Positions 11,064 through 23,089 of a DNA stretch of 64,000 nt are shown here, piece by piece; the stretch's first letter is position 1; each line of letters begins with the position of its first letter. The notes under the pieces were generated by a model. That model had not been told where the DNA came from. It made no database searches and saw only the letters and a list, made by a program, of their open reading frames with translations. Source of the stretch: Branchiostoma floridae. Lineage: Eukaryota; Chordata; Leptocardii; Amphioxiformes; Branchiostomatidae. The stretch spans positions 24,575,881-24,639,880 of the forward strand of contig NC_049979.1 in assembly GCF_000003815.2 (NCBI RefSeq), read 5' to 3'. The position numbers were made by a program, and so were the translations under genes.

Positions 11064-12342
11064 AATGTTCAGTGGTAACCGCACAGCCTCCAATGTCCCA
11101 GCCAAGGTCTAGCAAGTCGTCGGCCGACGTTCTTGCTGAGCTGAGAGAAGGCGGCCTGTTGCCCCTCAATATCCGGGGCGAGTCCGTCGCTTTCGAATTC
11201 CAGGTGCTGCCCCCTCGCCGCCCAGTTATAATTAGGCTGCAGAAGCTGGAGGAAACTATCCAGGAGAGGCGCGAACGGGTCAAGAAGGAGCCCGCCGGAT
11301 CACGCACTCAACTTAGACATCAACTCACCGACGCCACCAACAGACGTGACGTGAGTTCATATTTTATATCATATCATATCATTTCTAGTCAACGAGTTGA
11401 TCATCATATTTTTTATCGTATTTTTTTATCATATACGGAAATTTGACAAATTCTTATCGATAAAGACGCTATGAGCTAAATCGCTTTGTTTGTATCTGTC
11501 TGAACAGGAGATGTTAGTTTTACAGAATAGATCACGAAAACATGCAGAGAGCTCTAAGAGAGCGAAGGTCAAGGCAAGAGCAGCCAAGAAGGAGCGCAAG
11601 AGCACTGCCTTTGTCATCTCCTCTGTCAGCGACACGGAAGCCATCGTTCCCCGGGACTCGGAGAAGGCGCAGTCTTTAGAGAAACGTTTTAGCAAGAGGA
11701 GAGAACGCGTCGCGAAAAGGACCACCGCGGAAGACCTAAAGAAACAGCGGGGTGAGTTTCTCAGTGTACTCGCTACTGTTGCATATCGACAAGAAGGGCA
11801 GAATTCTGTGTTATATTGCAACAGGGATAAACAAAGAGCAAATAATGTTTTCTGACGGTCTCTGGCTTGTAATGTGTGTTCCTGAAGATTTTGATAGAGA
11901 CAAATTAAAGATGAACTGTTGGGTAATTCTTGACTTTTGTCATCCGCCTGAGCAGGAGAATAGTTTTTGAAATCTACATGCAAGATATTGTAAAGTATAT
12001 GTTTTTTACACATACGTACGTTATTTGTACGTAATCTGTTGTTCAGTTCGACCTTAACGTTAATGTAGAACAGGCTTAAGTTAACGCCGACCGGTTGTCT
12101 TGTCGCCAAATAGGTTGTTGAAATAAAAACAAAAAGTGTTATACATGAATGTAAAAAATACATTCTTTCAACAGTGTTTTAGTTTGCCCCTTGAATGTTT
12201 TGAAGCACTACTAGTGCTAGTAGTTTGAATGTTTTAAAAGTGGTTTACCAAAAGTTAATCTTATTTTCCAGGGTGGGAGAGGCCTAATCAGGACGAGCAG
12301 TTGGAGACAAACTGGCCACGTTTATGCTCTGGTTTTTGTTAA
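11064..12342 (+). CDS. STMND1: Stathmin domain-containing protein 1-like gene, three exons
   Basis: Three exons splice in frame: 11064-11350 (acceptor TTGTTCCAG, donor GTGAGT), 11508-11751 (acceptor GAACAG, donor GTGAGT) and 12272-12342 (acceptor TTTTCCAG, stop TAA at 12340). The first exon encodes SSADVLAELREGGLL, then a GES..FEF block and a PP..RLQKLEE block, which match in order the conserved part of vertebrate STMND1. The second exon is very rich in Lys, Arg and Glu (LTDATNRRDEM across the junction, then KARAAKKERK) and probably forms the helical, tubulin-binding stathmin-like region. The third exon adds about 23 residues. The first ATG in frame is at 11093, but the frame is open back to the acceptor at 11064, so an unseen upstream coding exon is possible. 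Stathmins bind tubulin dimers and affect microtubule turnover; for this diverged member the activity is an inference. Confidence 0.6.
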
Positions 12343-12486
12343 TTTATTGAAAAATTGAAAGAAAATATGCATCTCAGTGTATTCGCCACGTTAGATAACT
12401 ATACAAGAAGAATGGCTTTTTTTCGACATGCATTTTGTGTCTGACATTATTGAGCAGAGGTTCAGAATAACACATGTAATTTGGAG

Positions 12487-12561
12487 AAGGGGCTGCACGA
12501 GCAACCTCCATGGAGGTCAGCTCTGTGGAGCTCCTCCATGGAGGTTGCTCTTGCAGCCCTT
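12487..12561. repeat. Near-perfect hairpin with ~29-bp arms
   Basis: The arms 12487-12516 and 12533-12561 both contain GAGCAACCTCCATGGAGG and GGGCTGC in opposite orientation, with one mismatch and one single-base indel. The loop is about 16 bp. It could be a miniature foldback element; no clear target duplication was seen. Confidence 0.7.
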
Positions 12562-12569
12562 ATTGGTAA

Positions 12570-13790
12570 TTTGTCGCCACCCGTCACGTTAGGTGATTGT
12601 GCAAGGCTCAATGCGTTTTTTCTAGACCGAATTCTGCCATTATTGAAGAGGTTCAGAAGTTTGTTTGACTGTAATAAATATACAAAACTAAAAAAAAATG
12701 ACTAGGTTTTTGTTACATAATGTTATGTTTAAGTTCACTTTTGATTTATTTCCGAAAAAGGTAAAATGTTTTAGAAAAACTAACTCCTGTCGGTTGTCAG
12801 GTTAGAGCAAGTACAGCTCAGGTTGTCAGGTATCTCCTTTACAGCAAGGTTTTAAGGCATTCGCATGTTGTACAAAACTGCAAATAAAGTCACGGTTTCT
12901 GCATATGTCTACGGGTCTCAAGTCATCTTTAGTGATCTTTCTATAGTTACGGAAGGTCTTTCTAGATCTAGACCACAAGGGTGGTAGAGGTCTCGGGTCT
13001 CAAAACTGACGTAAGACATCTAAATCTATTACAAATATTTCTATCATTCCAGAGACTAAACACTACGTATGTCTTTAATGGACTTTGTATACTGATGTAA
13101 AATATCCCAAAGCATTTGTAAAAATTCTAAACTATGAGATTTCTTCCTCCTACCAGAAAGTAACGGGACAAGAAAACCCAGATTTCCATGCGTAGGCGGG
13201 TGTTCTAACAGGAACGACTTTTAGGTCGTGCTTTTTATACCCCCAGAGTGGAAGACAAACCACATATCAAATATGACTTTTGTTTGTTAATAATCTCGAC
13301 TTGTGCTGTTCTTTGAAATTCCATGTTTCTTGAAAATTATCATAGAATGCTATTTGTTAAGTCCTTCTGGATCATAATAATTACCATGTTTGATATGTTG
13401 TCAAAGGTTGTACAATCCTCTGCCATAGAGACAGTAAAGATGAGTTATCAATATATTTATTGTTTGTTATCACCTGTAATATGTGACCCGCATAACTTAA
13501 TGGTATTTGGTATGTGGGTAGGTCTTGATGGGACCTGGAAACGATAAGATTTTTGGCCCCCTAATGTTTATCTATCAATATTCTTCTCTTACTCATTAAT
13601 CAATGTCACATGTTGCAATAGTCCTATAATAAAACAGACCGGGGTTAGACAACTTCCTCATTAATTATGCAAATCAGATCCCAATTTGTGCTATATCCTG
13701 CCTGACCTCCGGGCGTGCTCCGAAGAGAGTGTAAGGTATGGGCAAAAAAGTCCTCCGCAATCTCCCTTCCGTGTACGTAATGCGGTAAGG
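12570..13790. other. No gene recognised
   Basis: AT-rich sequence with short open frames only. One copy of the dispersed ATTTGGTATGTGGGTAGGTC motif sits at 13505. Confidence 0.4.
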
Positions 13791-13824
13791 CAAGGCACAC
13801 ACAAGTATAGATAACATCTAATAC

Positions 13825-13878
13825 CCCATACCTCCATCCTTTCCCATTCTTCTATCCTTCCCCAAACCTCAATTCTTT
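13825..13878. repeat. CCAAACCTC/TATCC minisatellite, left part of LINE target
   Basis: Degenerate repeats of CCATCCTTTCC, CTATCCTTCC and CCAAACCTC end at the poly-T of the LINE. The same array resumes at 22556 on the other side, so the LINE inserted into it. Confidence 0.65.
13865..13878. repeat. Target-site duplication of the L1/Tx1-type LINE, left copy
   Basis: The 14-bp word AACCTCAATTCTTT here is repeated exactly at 22556-22569, just outside the other end of the LINE. Confidence 0.8.
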
Positions 13879-14110
13879 TTTTTTTTTTTTTTTTGTTCCG
13901 TTCGGCCATTTTTTTTTTTTTTTAATTTTTTTATTGATTTTCAAAGAACGAAACACATACAAACACATGCATGGCACGTAAACCGTAAACAGAAAGAGAC
14001 ATGTGTGAACCTATAAAACTGATAAGTAAAACACAGTGAACTTAATAAGAAATGAAGTTCAAGAAATCATACCCCAATTACCGTTGCAGTAGTACATGAC
14101 ACATATCAAA

Positions 14111-17100
14111 TTATATATAACCAATCAATTTACCCCATTTACCAATATGCTTTTTAGTTTTGTTCAGTCTTCTGGCGATGATATTTTCTAATTTAAAATA
14201 ATATGACATATATGAAATAAATGATTCTAGGCTAAGACGTTTGTTGCGGTATTTGAAAATGAAATGTTTACCTAACAAAATAACAAAATTGGACAGAGCT
14301 GGAACACGATCACTTATAATACCAAATAACACATTAAACAAAGTAAGATGTAAATAATTCCCAGTGTGCTTAAAATACCAATCCTGTACCTGTATCCAAA
14401 ATTTTGTAACAATCCTACAATCCCAAAATAAATGAATGTCTGATTCTTCCTCTTCTGTGCAATAACTGCAAAGTGATGTATCTATTACCCCCCACCTGTG
14501 CAATATCTTATTGGTAGTTAGAAATTTAAATAGTAATTTGTATTGAAACATGCGTAGTTGGGAATCAATGGTAACTTTATAGGGTAAACTGTATACTATT
14601 TTCCATTGTATGGGTGTGTTTAAGTATTCCCCCCACGAGTATTGGATCCGGTCAGAGATATCCCATAGCCTGGCGTCAGACATGAAAAATGAATACAAAT
14701 GTTTATTGATATTTGGAAATTGAAGCCAGTTTATGTTTCTACACGCCGGAACACAAACCCTTAACTCTGGTGACACCTGTCGTAGTAAATGTTTCCAATT
14801 GCTAGGAATTGCTGATATGATTTGATTATACTTAAACTCTGCACATGTGTCCCCAAATTTTAATAGTAAGTCTTGGAAAGTTAAAAGCTTATTTTGTGAG
14901 TCTAAAATATCATTTACAAAGACTACCCCCCTGTTGTATAGTGACATCAAAAAGCATGGTTTTCCGGATATGCGAATGTGTGAATTTAGGCAGATAGGCT
15001 GTTGTTTCACTTCCTGTGCAGTCTCTGGAGGGCGTAGTTGAAACTTTAGCCACGCCTGTATGACATGCCTAAAGAATTGACTGATTTGTGCCTTTTCTTT
15101 CATAACTATTTCGAAATCACGAAGTGTGAGTTGCGAAAAGGGAAATACATTAGTTGTAAATAAAACACTTGAGCAAAGTAGCAGTTTAGAGCAGAACCAT
15201 TTATCATTATGGTACAATTTGGGCACCCAAGAAGCTTTCAGGGTAAGATCAACAGCCTGCAAGTTCCTAAGTTTGAGACCGCCATATTCGTAGAGATTAT
15301 AAACTGTTTTTCTTTTCACTCGTTCTGGTCCACCACTCCACAGAAACTTAAATATTTTTTTCTCAAACCTCTCGAAGAAAGAGGGAGGTGGAGAAGGAAG
15401 GGATTGAAACAAGAAGATAAATTGCGACACTATCAGGGAATTAATTAGAGTAACCTTACCTAGAAGAGAAAGTAGTTTTCCTTTCCAGGGATTTAAAAGC
15501 TTATCTATCTTTGATTCTTTTCGGTCAAAATTCAAAGCAACAATATCTGATAGATACTTGGGGATATGGATTCCTAAAATGTCTACAGGGCCATCTGTCC
15601 ACTGTAATGGTAGTAAGCAAGGAATAAAGAAGTTGGTGTCTCTTAACGAACCTATTCGTACTATCATACACTTATCAAAATTTGGCACTAAACCTGACAA
15701 TGTTGAGAACACTTCTATGTCTTTTACCAAGGCATACAGGGTACCAAGCTTTGGAACCAGGGGAAAATTGGAATCGTCGGCAAATTGTAAAAGTTTTGTT
15801 TCAAGACCATATGTTGTTAAACCCTGAATTTCAATATTACTCCTAATTTTCATAGCTAGTAACTCCACACCTAAGACAAATAAGTAAGGCGAAATGGGAC
15901 ATCCTTGTCGGACTCCACGGTTAAGGGCAAACGACTCGGAAATATAACCATTATTGATGATTTTGCTAAAAGTGTCTTTATACAGAACTTTTATCCATGT
16001 AATAAATGAATCACCAAAACCGAAATACTTCAAAACCTTAAAAATGAAATCATGTCTAATTTTATCGAAAGCTTTTTCAAAATCTGCACAAAATATCAAA
16101 CCCGGCATTTCATTTCGGTCATAGTATTCTATGATTTCTAAAAGTCTCCGTATAGTGTCACTAATGGATCGCCCTTTCATAAAGCCAGTCTGATCATACG
16201 AAACAAGAGATGAGATAACATTCTTCATTCGGAGGGCCAAACATTTAGACAGTATACGGTTATCACAATTCAATAAGGTCACCGGGCGCCAGTTTTTTAT
16301 ATGCGAAGGTTCTTTGTCTTTTCCCGTGGAATCCTGTTTAAGTAATAACGTGATGAGTCCAGTTTTCTGTGTGTCTGATAAACAACCAACCTGAAACGAA
16401 TGGTTAAAGGAAGCCAACAGTGGTTGTTTTAAACTTTGAAAAAAGACCCTATAAAATTCTATGGGAAGGCCATCTAAACCGGGTGACTTACCAACAGAAA
16501 ATGACTCAATAGCCTTTTTTAGTTCAACCTCTGTAATAAACCCTTCACAGCTATCGCGCTGACTATCAAATAAACTTACTGGTGGAGGTTGCGGAAAGAA
16601 AGGCATAAAGACATCGCGGTCTAGAGACATAGGGGGGTCTTTGAAAGTGTACAGGTCGGCATAAAATTTTGTTTGTTGTCTTAAAATTTCTTCCGGATCA
16701 ATTACCACTGAACTATCTGGCTTTACAAGTTTTGTCATATTCTTTCTTACATGTCCTCTACCATTTAAATTCATAAAAAATTTCGTACACTTTTCTCCTT
16801 GTTGCATCCACTTGGCTCTTTTGTTCATTATCAGATTATTAGATTTTGTTTGATAAACTATTTCCAACTCCTGTTTTTTACCCTGTAACTGGTCAAAAAT
16901 GTCGTCATCCGGAGATGAGTCTAGTTCTTCTTGCAGCCTTTTGATCTCATCTATAAGCAATATTTCAGTATTTCTATTTTGTTTAAACTTCCAAGATGAA
17001 AACTTGATTATGTGCCCACGCACAGTGCACTTAAAGGCTTCCCATACGATGTGTGGGTTAGCTGATCCCTCATTAAAGAGGAAAAATTCTGTAATAAATT

Positions 17101-17906
17101 TTGAGGTTTCTTTCACAAACAGCTGGTCACTCAACAAATCACAATTAAGTCTCCAAAAGCCAGGCCCCTTTGGTGTAGTAGATAAGAGTAAAGAGATACT
17201 AATTAAGGAATGATCCGATCTTAAGCTATCTTCAATTTTAACATTTTCTATAGAAGGGGTTAATGAAAAAGAAGTTAAAAAATAATCAATGCGACTGGCC
17301 TGAAGTCGGCGTCTCCATGTATAGCGGACGGCTGTTGGATGGTGGTATCTGTAAATGTCGACTAAGTCTAAGGTTGGCACAAAGGGAGTTGATGGCTTGA
17401 AGGCAGTTTGGATGATAATTAGAAGTTTGGTGTCCAGCTCTGTCCAGGTTAGAATTCAATGCTGTGTTGAAATCCCCCACTATTATAGCATGTAAACCAG
17501 AAGATGTTAAAGACTGTACATTGTTTTCAAGATCGACAAAGAAAGATGGATTATCAGTATTTGGGGCATAAATATTTGCTAAAGAAAAGCGGAATAGGTC
17601 AATAGTTAAATCCAATAACATCCATCGTCCTGAATTATCGTTCTGAGTTTGATGGACAGTAAAGATTAAATTTTTCTTAAATAAAATAAGAACACCCCTG
17701 CTATTACTTAAACCTTGGTTAAATAGAATCGGACCCCCCCAATCTGATTTCCATCTCTCCTCATTCAAAGGTGTAGAGTGGGATTCTTGCAGGCAATATA
17801 TATCATAAGACTTATCCTTTAGCCATGTAAAGATTTGGTTGCGTTTCCTGTGGTCGCCCAGACCGTTACAATTATAACTGCATATCTTAAGTTTTGGCAA
17901 TACCAT
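14111..17906 (-). pseudogene. L1/Tx1 LINE ORF2: endonuclease and reverse transcriptase, one frameshift
   Basis: The start at 17906 opens an apurinic-type endonuclease (CSYNCNGLGDHRKRNQIF, CLQESHS, NIYAPN, VGDFN). The reading frame shifts around 17369-17373, where removing one base of the CCTTAG run would join the two frames. The second part, to the stop at 14111, has SRIDYF and SDHSLI of the endonuclease, then the reverse transcriptase: SPGLDGLPIEFY, NWRPVTLLNCDNR, DFEKAFDKI, GVRQGCPISPYLF and the catalytic FADD. A C-terminal knuckle (CSYC ... HLFWDC) follows. Apart from this frameshift no other break was seen over about 1,260 residues, which points to a recent insertion. It supplies endonuclease and reverse transcriptase for target-primed reverse transcription. 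Confidence 0.88.
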
Positions 17907-19190
17907 GAGACCTTTGAAAAGTAATATAAGTTGTCAAATATTTTGATAAAAAGGGGCGTCCACAGGATGCAAAACATAAGTTGGGCAAAGCTAATGTACA
18001 CAAAGTAGCATAATTCTGTTGCAGGTAATTGGGGTCACTTAAACTACATAGCATAGGTAACACTTCAAAATTAGGTATAAAACACATGAAAACATAACAC
18101 AGCGTGCCATGCAGTAATAACGAAAATAATAAATAACAGAACATTAGAACAAAACAAAATAAAGCTCAACGGAACACAAGAGTTACAAAGCTTGGTGGCC
18201 CTTCCATCTCGTTGGCTCCGTCAAAAGTATCGCATTTGTTAATTCCACGGAAACATTGTGAAGATAAGAAAATTGGACCAATCTTACACTTCAATATTAT
18301 AGAATAGTAGCTCTGTTTCTGAAAGTGACGTTTTGTAAGCTAAATCACCTTTCTTCTGAAACTTCATTTTGAACTCACAACTATCAGTCATTAGTAAGAA
18401 AATTGGTCCACTTCTTAACTCAAATGTACATAACGAAATCACCACTTTAGTGTAAATCAAACCGAACTCATATCAACGTAACGTGATCATCGTCTTAATA
18501 TAATAAAGAAAAGTAATTATGGGAATCGGTCCGATTCAAAAACTAAGAATAGCATAACATGATCACCACTTTGGCATAACTCAAGCAGAATAGGAAATTA
18601 TAAACAAAATCCCATGATCTCTGCCTTGGAGTAGAACAAACAAAGTCAGAGCTCAAAACAAACAACATAAATATGGGAATCAGTCTGATTCAAAACTCAA
18701 AACCACATAACATAATCAACATTTTGGTATGAAGTAAGTAAGTGGAAACAAAAATAACATGATCATAAGTTTTCTATAATCCAACTAAGTCAGAAATCAA
18801 AATAACAGAATATAACATCTGGATATGAATGAACACAAGTAGGAGAATCGGGCCGATTCAGAACTCAAACAATATTGTAACAAAAGAAAAGAACAGGCAG
18901 CAACGGAATACACCGGCTCGGCTGTGGGTTACGCAAGGTATGTTGACATTTCAAGTCGATTAGGTGCACGCTGATCAGCACGTGTTCCAACGAATGCTTG
19001 CACCTGTCAAGCCTGCAAGCCAATTCCAAAATTTAATGCCGCCGCATATTTCTTACTTCCTGTGACTTACAAACAAGACAGGAAGGTATTCTGATTCCTA
19101 TATACTAATACTGTCTTCACATTCATAAAAAACACACCAGTGCCTCAAAGGGATGAGATGTTCGTTTAATAATTGCAGTCACATTTTAAA
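17907..19190 (-). repeat. ORF1-ORF2 spacer with degenerate tandem units
   Basis: Related units begin near 18265, 18397, 18518, 18671 and 18838 (spacing 121-167 bp). They share AAAATTGGWCCA or GGAATCGGTCCGATTC followed by CATAACATGATCACCACTTTGG-like text. Coding capacity is negligible. Whether these units belong to the LINE or to another insertion cannot be decided here. Confidence 0.5.
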
Positions 19191-21516
19191 CTAGAGTTCC
19201 TCGAACACATATCTTCGCCAAATAAACAATTTCTATGGAAGATAGTTCTTTTTGAATGATTAATGTGTATAAGTCCATATGTTATCTAGTCACATCATGT
19301 AGTGGTTGGTTGGATTATGAACATTGTGAGTAGATTAGTCTATTCTGTCGGTGTACATAATGCAGCAAATGTTTTGGCGATGTGAATGAATGTCTTTGCA
19401 TAATCAGAACAATTTGTACAGGTATGAGGTTACTGTTCTATTTTGTGTTGTCATAATTACTTTCGGAGAGCTGGTTATGTTTTGGGTAGCGTTTGTATGT
19501 ATGTATGTATGTATGTATGTATGTATGTATGTAGAAACCAGCAAATTGAAGACCGGCTGAATGGATTGAAGTGATATTTGGTATGTGGGTAGGTCTTGGA
19601 AACCTGGAAACCACAGGAAGTCACGCCGATAATTGCATTCGTCACTCACCAAACCCCGGCCACTGTAACAGTTGTTCCTTCCAATTTACGGAACTTTTTA
19701 ACTCACCAAGGGTCATCTAAGGGCCATATGTAAGGATTGCTACGACCCCCGCCTTGGTGAACGTTTGTTTCAATCTCATGAAAATAGAAAGTAAAGTTTT
19801 GCAGTCGCGAGTTAAGTCAGAGGTATTTTACAGAGTCCAAGGTTATGATTTCTGCGACTGTCCGATGACAGCCGCCTGCCACCTTTGGCGATTTGTATTT
19901 CTCGCAATGATGTCAGTTCTTTCTAGCCGACCTTTCCCTTACAACATGTCACATCTCTGTTAAGAGTTGAGGAATGCGTGGATAATTGACGGTGACCCTT
20001 TTGACCTAAGTGCTGTTCTTCAACATGTTGGGTTTGTCTTGTCCCAGCACTTGGTCACTTGTTGTTTTAACCTAGTTCACAGATGTAAGTACTATGTGTT
20101 ACAAGCCGTCATTGTTCAATTATGTTATATTACTGACTTTACATAGTACTTATTCGTTTGTTTAGACCCATGTAGTGTTACTGGCACATGGAACACCAAG
20201 TTTCCTTGCAGTCCATCATAAGAAAATACACCTGAAGTGTCTCGTAGATATTAGCTCTACATCTTTATATCAAGTGATATTCGTCAAGTTCCCTCTACTA
20301 CATTTTTACCGTTCCCATGATATAGTGTTGCTTTTATTGTTGATCTGTATATAGATATAAGCAACACTTGTATATCGATATGTTATATTTCAACTGCTAT
20401 GAATCCTTTGCTGTGTGCCGTCGTATTGACATCAATTCAGCAAGCTATTTAATTGCTTAATTTTATAGATACGTGTTGGACACGGTCAGGCTTTGTATTT
20501 TGCTAACATGAACCATGACCATTTATAGGCATTTTTCAGCCAGTAGTCTCTACCAGACTCCATCCTGGCGGAATAGTACACGGATGACCTAGTAACATCC
20601 CTGGTCAATCAGAATTTCATGCTTCCAAGACAACGTCTGTTATCAGGGAGCCCCTGCTTCCACTGGCTCCTCTATTTTTAGACATCTATGGGTCGATTCA
20701 AGTCCTTTCAGGTGACTCCGTCACAAGTATTTTTCAACCGTTATAGAAGTTTCCCTAAGTAATTATATTAAATACAGAGTGATTTATATAATTTGCATCT
20801 CATTATGTTGATAATCATCCAAAGTACCTACCTACCAAAAACAAAAAATATCCATCAATCCCCTCAGGAGTTATCCATCTAAAAAGTTACGAAATATAAC
20901 ACCCACTGCAATTCCAAACAAGCTGCTAGGGGGCCCAAAATTAGACCATTGACTCCTAGTACCAACAGCTATCCACCAGTAAAAAATCACGAACCTGGCA
21001 CTTCTGGAAAATTTAGGCGCAAACTTTGATGCTCACTTGCAGTACCAAAACAATTTGCCAGGAGGCCCATTATCGAACTTGACCTTCCTTTCTGTGTCCC
21101 CTACCTATCAACCAAATATCATTAACATCCATCAAGAACATCTCGAGTTATCTTGCTTACAGACAAACGCACTTACATACAAAGCCAGCTACAGCACCAT
21201 AGGTAAAAGGTAGCTAAACCATTCTCGCACATGGCAATCCTTTCCACAGCCGCTACAGACCTGCCAAATATCGTGGAAATCGCCCAGCTACATTTTGACT
21301 TATGCCTCCCGAAAAAACACCAAAAAAAATACCAAGCTCGCTAATGTACCATAGGAAAACGCCAGGTAACCCATTTTCGAACTAGGCATGCCTTTAAACA
21401 ACCGCTACACACCTGCAAAAAATAAAAAAGTTCCATCCACAATTTCTCGAGTTATATCCTGTTGACCTACATACAGACCCAAGTCGGCAAAAACATAAGC
21501 TTCTTGGCGAAGCTAA
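19191..21516. mobile_element. 2.3-kb insertion of a dispersed non-coding repeat inside the LINE
   Basis: The left end CTAGAGTTCCTCGAACACAT also begins repeat copies at 29619 and 33171. The right end contains the small hairpin GCTTCTTGGCGAAGC followed by TAA. Near the left end TCTTCGCCAA is the inverse of TTGGCGAAG at the right end. The body contains degenerate units such as ACCTACC...CAAATATCATTAACATCCATCAAG and GGAGGCCCA...CGAACTTGACCTT. The hairpin next to CTAA is reminiscent of Helitron 3' ends, but the 5' end is not a clear Helitron terminus, so the class is open. Confidence 0.5.
19493..19534. repeat. (GTAT)n microsatellite
   Basis: About ten uninterrupted copies of GTAT, directly upstream of another copy of the TTTGGTATGTGGGTAGGT repeat. 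Confidence 0.9.
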
Positions 21517-21530
21517 CAACATGTTCACCA

Positions 21531-22412
21531 TCATGTGTTCTTTGTAGATAGCATAAGGTCAATCGCATCGGCGCGTTTCTTCTCTTGACCGTTCACAAGT
21601 AACACTGCGTACGTTGCCTTAGGAGGCACCCAAATCGAAACCCTAGTATCAGTACCTTTGGCTTTTGCTGCTTCAGCGTCTCGATCGGGGACAAGGCTGG
21701 CCCTCGCTGCTTGAAGGGGAGGGGGGAGATGCTCGTAAACAGCCAGTCCCTCCTTGTTCCCGCGTAACTTCCTTCCCTCCCGTAGAATCTGATCTCGATC
21801 GTGAAAGTTCAACAATCTGACCAACAGGGGTGGGTTCGGGCGTGTTTTTGTAGGTCTGGAGAGGCGATGGACCGCGGCGAAAGGCACGGGCGCAAGATGA
21901 AGTTTCTCCGACAAAAAGACAGCAAATACCTGTTGTGAATCTTCCTCCTTGTTGCATGGCAGGCCTCTAATGATTATGTCGGCTTTCCTCGAATAACGCT
22001 CTGCCAGCAGGTCAGCCTTCAGTCTCGCACGTCGTTCCTCGTCCAGCGCTCGGCGTAAGTCTTGAATTTCCTCCGACTGGAATTCCGCAGCGTGTTCGTT
22101 GGCTCCCACCCGCTCGCGTAAACTGGTTAAGTCGGCTGACAAACCCTGGACCTTGTTGTCTAAAGCGCGAATTTGGCCAGACAGTTTTTCCCCAACATCC
22201 TGAAACTGACTTAGTAGAGTCTCCTGTTGTTTTTGAGTCTGTTTGAGGATCAGATGCGCGAGCGTCTGAAGCTCTGGTGAAAGAGACTGCAACTCGTCGC
22301 TCCCCGTACAAGCCGCCATCTTCGGTGTCTTGGGTGGGGGGCAGCGTTTCAGATTCGGACTACCTTCTTCCGTGCTGCTAGAGCCCCTGGAGCGCCTAGT
22401 TCTCTTTCCCAT
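21531..22412 (-). CDS. L1/Tx1 LINE ORF1 protein
   Basis: An intact 293-residue frame at the 5' end of the LINE. The first ~45 residues are basic and rich in Ser and Pro. A long heptad-rich region follows (about residues 60-140, LDNKVQGLSADLTSLRERV, then EEIQDLRRALDEERRARLKA), predicting a trimeric coiled coil. Next come an RRM-like segment (ADIIIRGLP) and a C-terminal basic domain (AVHRLSRPT, LLVRLLNFHDRDQIL). This order matches L1-type ORF1 proteins, RNA-binding chaperones that coat the LINE transcript. It ends just before the 2.3-kb insertion. Confidence 0.85.
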   Translation of the reverse strand: MGKRTRRSRGSSSTEEGSPNLKRCPPPKTPKMAACTGSDELQSLSPELQTLAHLILKQTQKQQETLLSQFQDVGEKLSGQIRALDNKVQGLSADLTSLRERVGANEHAAEFQSEEIQDLRRALDEERRARLKADLLAERYSRKADIIIRGLPCNKEEDSQQVFAVFLSEKLHLAPVPFAAVHRLSRPTKTRPNPPLLVRLLNFHDRDQILREGRKLRGNKEGLAVYEHLPPPLQAARASLVPDRDAEAAKAKGTDTRVSIWVPPKATYAVLLVNGQEKKRADAIDLMLSTKNT

Positions 22413-22555
22413 TCAACAGTTCAAATATAAACGTCCTAGACTCCCAGAAATTGATGCGGTTTGAGTTCTATTTAGACATAGCGTGGAGATTTAAGTAGGC
22501 AGGAGCGCACCTCAACCGTAACACACCTATCTGGGGGCCGCCATCTTGTCTCGCC

Positions 22556-22675
22556 AACCTCAATTCTTTCCCAAACCTCAAACTTATCCCAAACCTCTAT
22601 CCTTTGCAAAACCTCTATCCTATCCCAAACCTATATCCAAACCCTTCTTCCAACCCAAACCTCTACTCGAAACTA
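22556..22675. repeat. CCAAACCTCTATCC minisatellite, right part
   Basis: About eight degenerate copies of a 14-16-bp unit around CCAAACCTCTATCC. It continues the array that precedes the LINE at 13825. Confidence 0.75.
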
Positions 22676-22679
22676 GAAA

Positions 22680-23080
22680 AATCACCCTTTAGCTAAGTCA
22701 AGTACGAATTTCGTTCCAAGGCTGACCCTGAGATGACAATTCTCAAACAAAAACAACTCACTTTTACTCTTACTGTAACGAAAAAGGAAAGTTGCAAACT
22801 AAGAAATGACCGTCTCTCTCAATAGCCGACCTTCCAAACAATAATTACACGGCAAGCAGACTAGAAACATGCAATTTTAAAAATAAAGATTAACCCAGGG
22901 TCAGCCCTAGGACGAGCACCGGCCCCCGGTTGGTGGGCCTACCGAAGTAGAAGGGTAATAATAGGAAACCCCGGTGCCCGCCGTCGAACATCCCCCGAAA
23001 AAGGAACTAAAAAGCATTACTTACTAGGTCTAAAAACTTGTGAACAATGCTAACCATGGAAAAACATACAGAAATTAGCC
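22680..23080. other. No gene recognised
   Basis: Short frames only. A GC-rich patch at 22895-23000 stands out from the AT-rich surroundings but matches nothing I recognise. Confidence 0.35.
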
Positions 23081-23089
23081 GCCTCGTAA

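Larger units (their letters stand above)
13879..22555 (-). mobile_element. Nearly full-length L1/Tx1-group LINE
   Basis: A minus-strand element with its 5' end near 22555 and its 3' end in two poly-T tracts (13879-13894 and about 13910-13923). It carries ORF1 (21531-22412) and ORF2 (14111-17906, one frameshift), and is bracketed by a 14-bp target duplication. At 8.7 kb it is unusually long because the ORF1-ORF2 spacer is about 3.6 kb. About 2.3 kb of that is a later insertion (19191-21516), and much of the rest is a degenerate tandem repeat. Confidence 0.85.
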
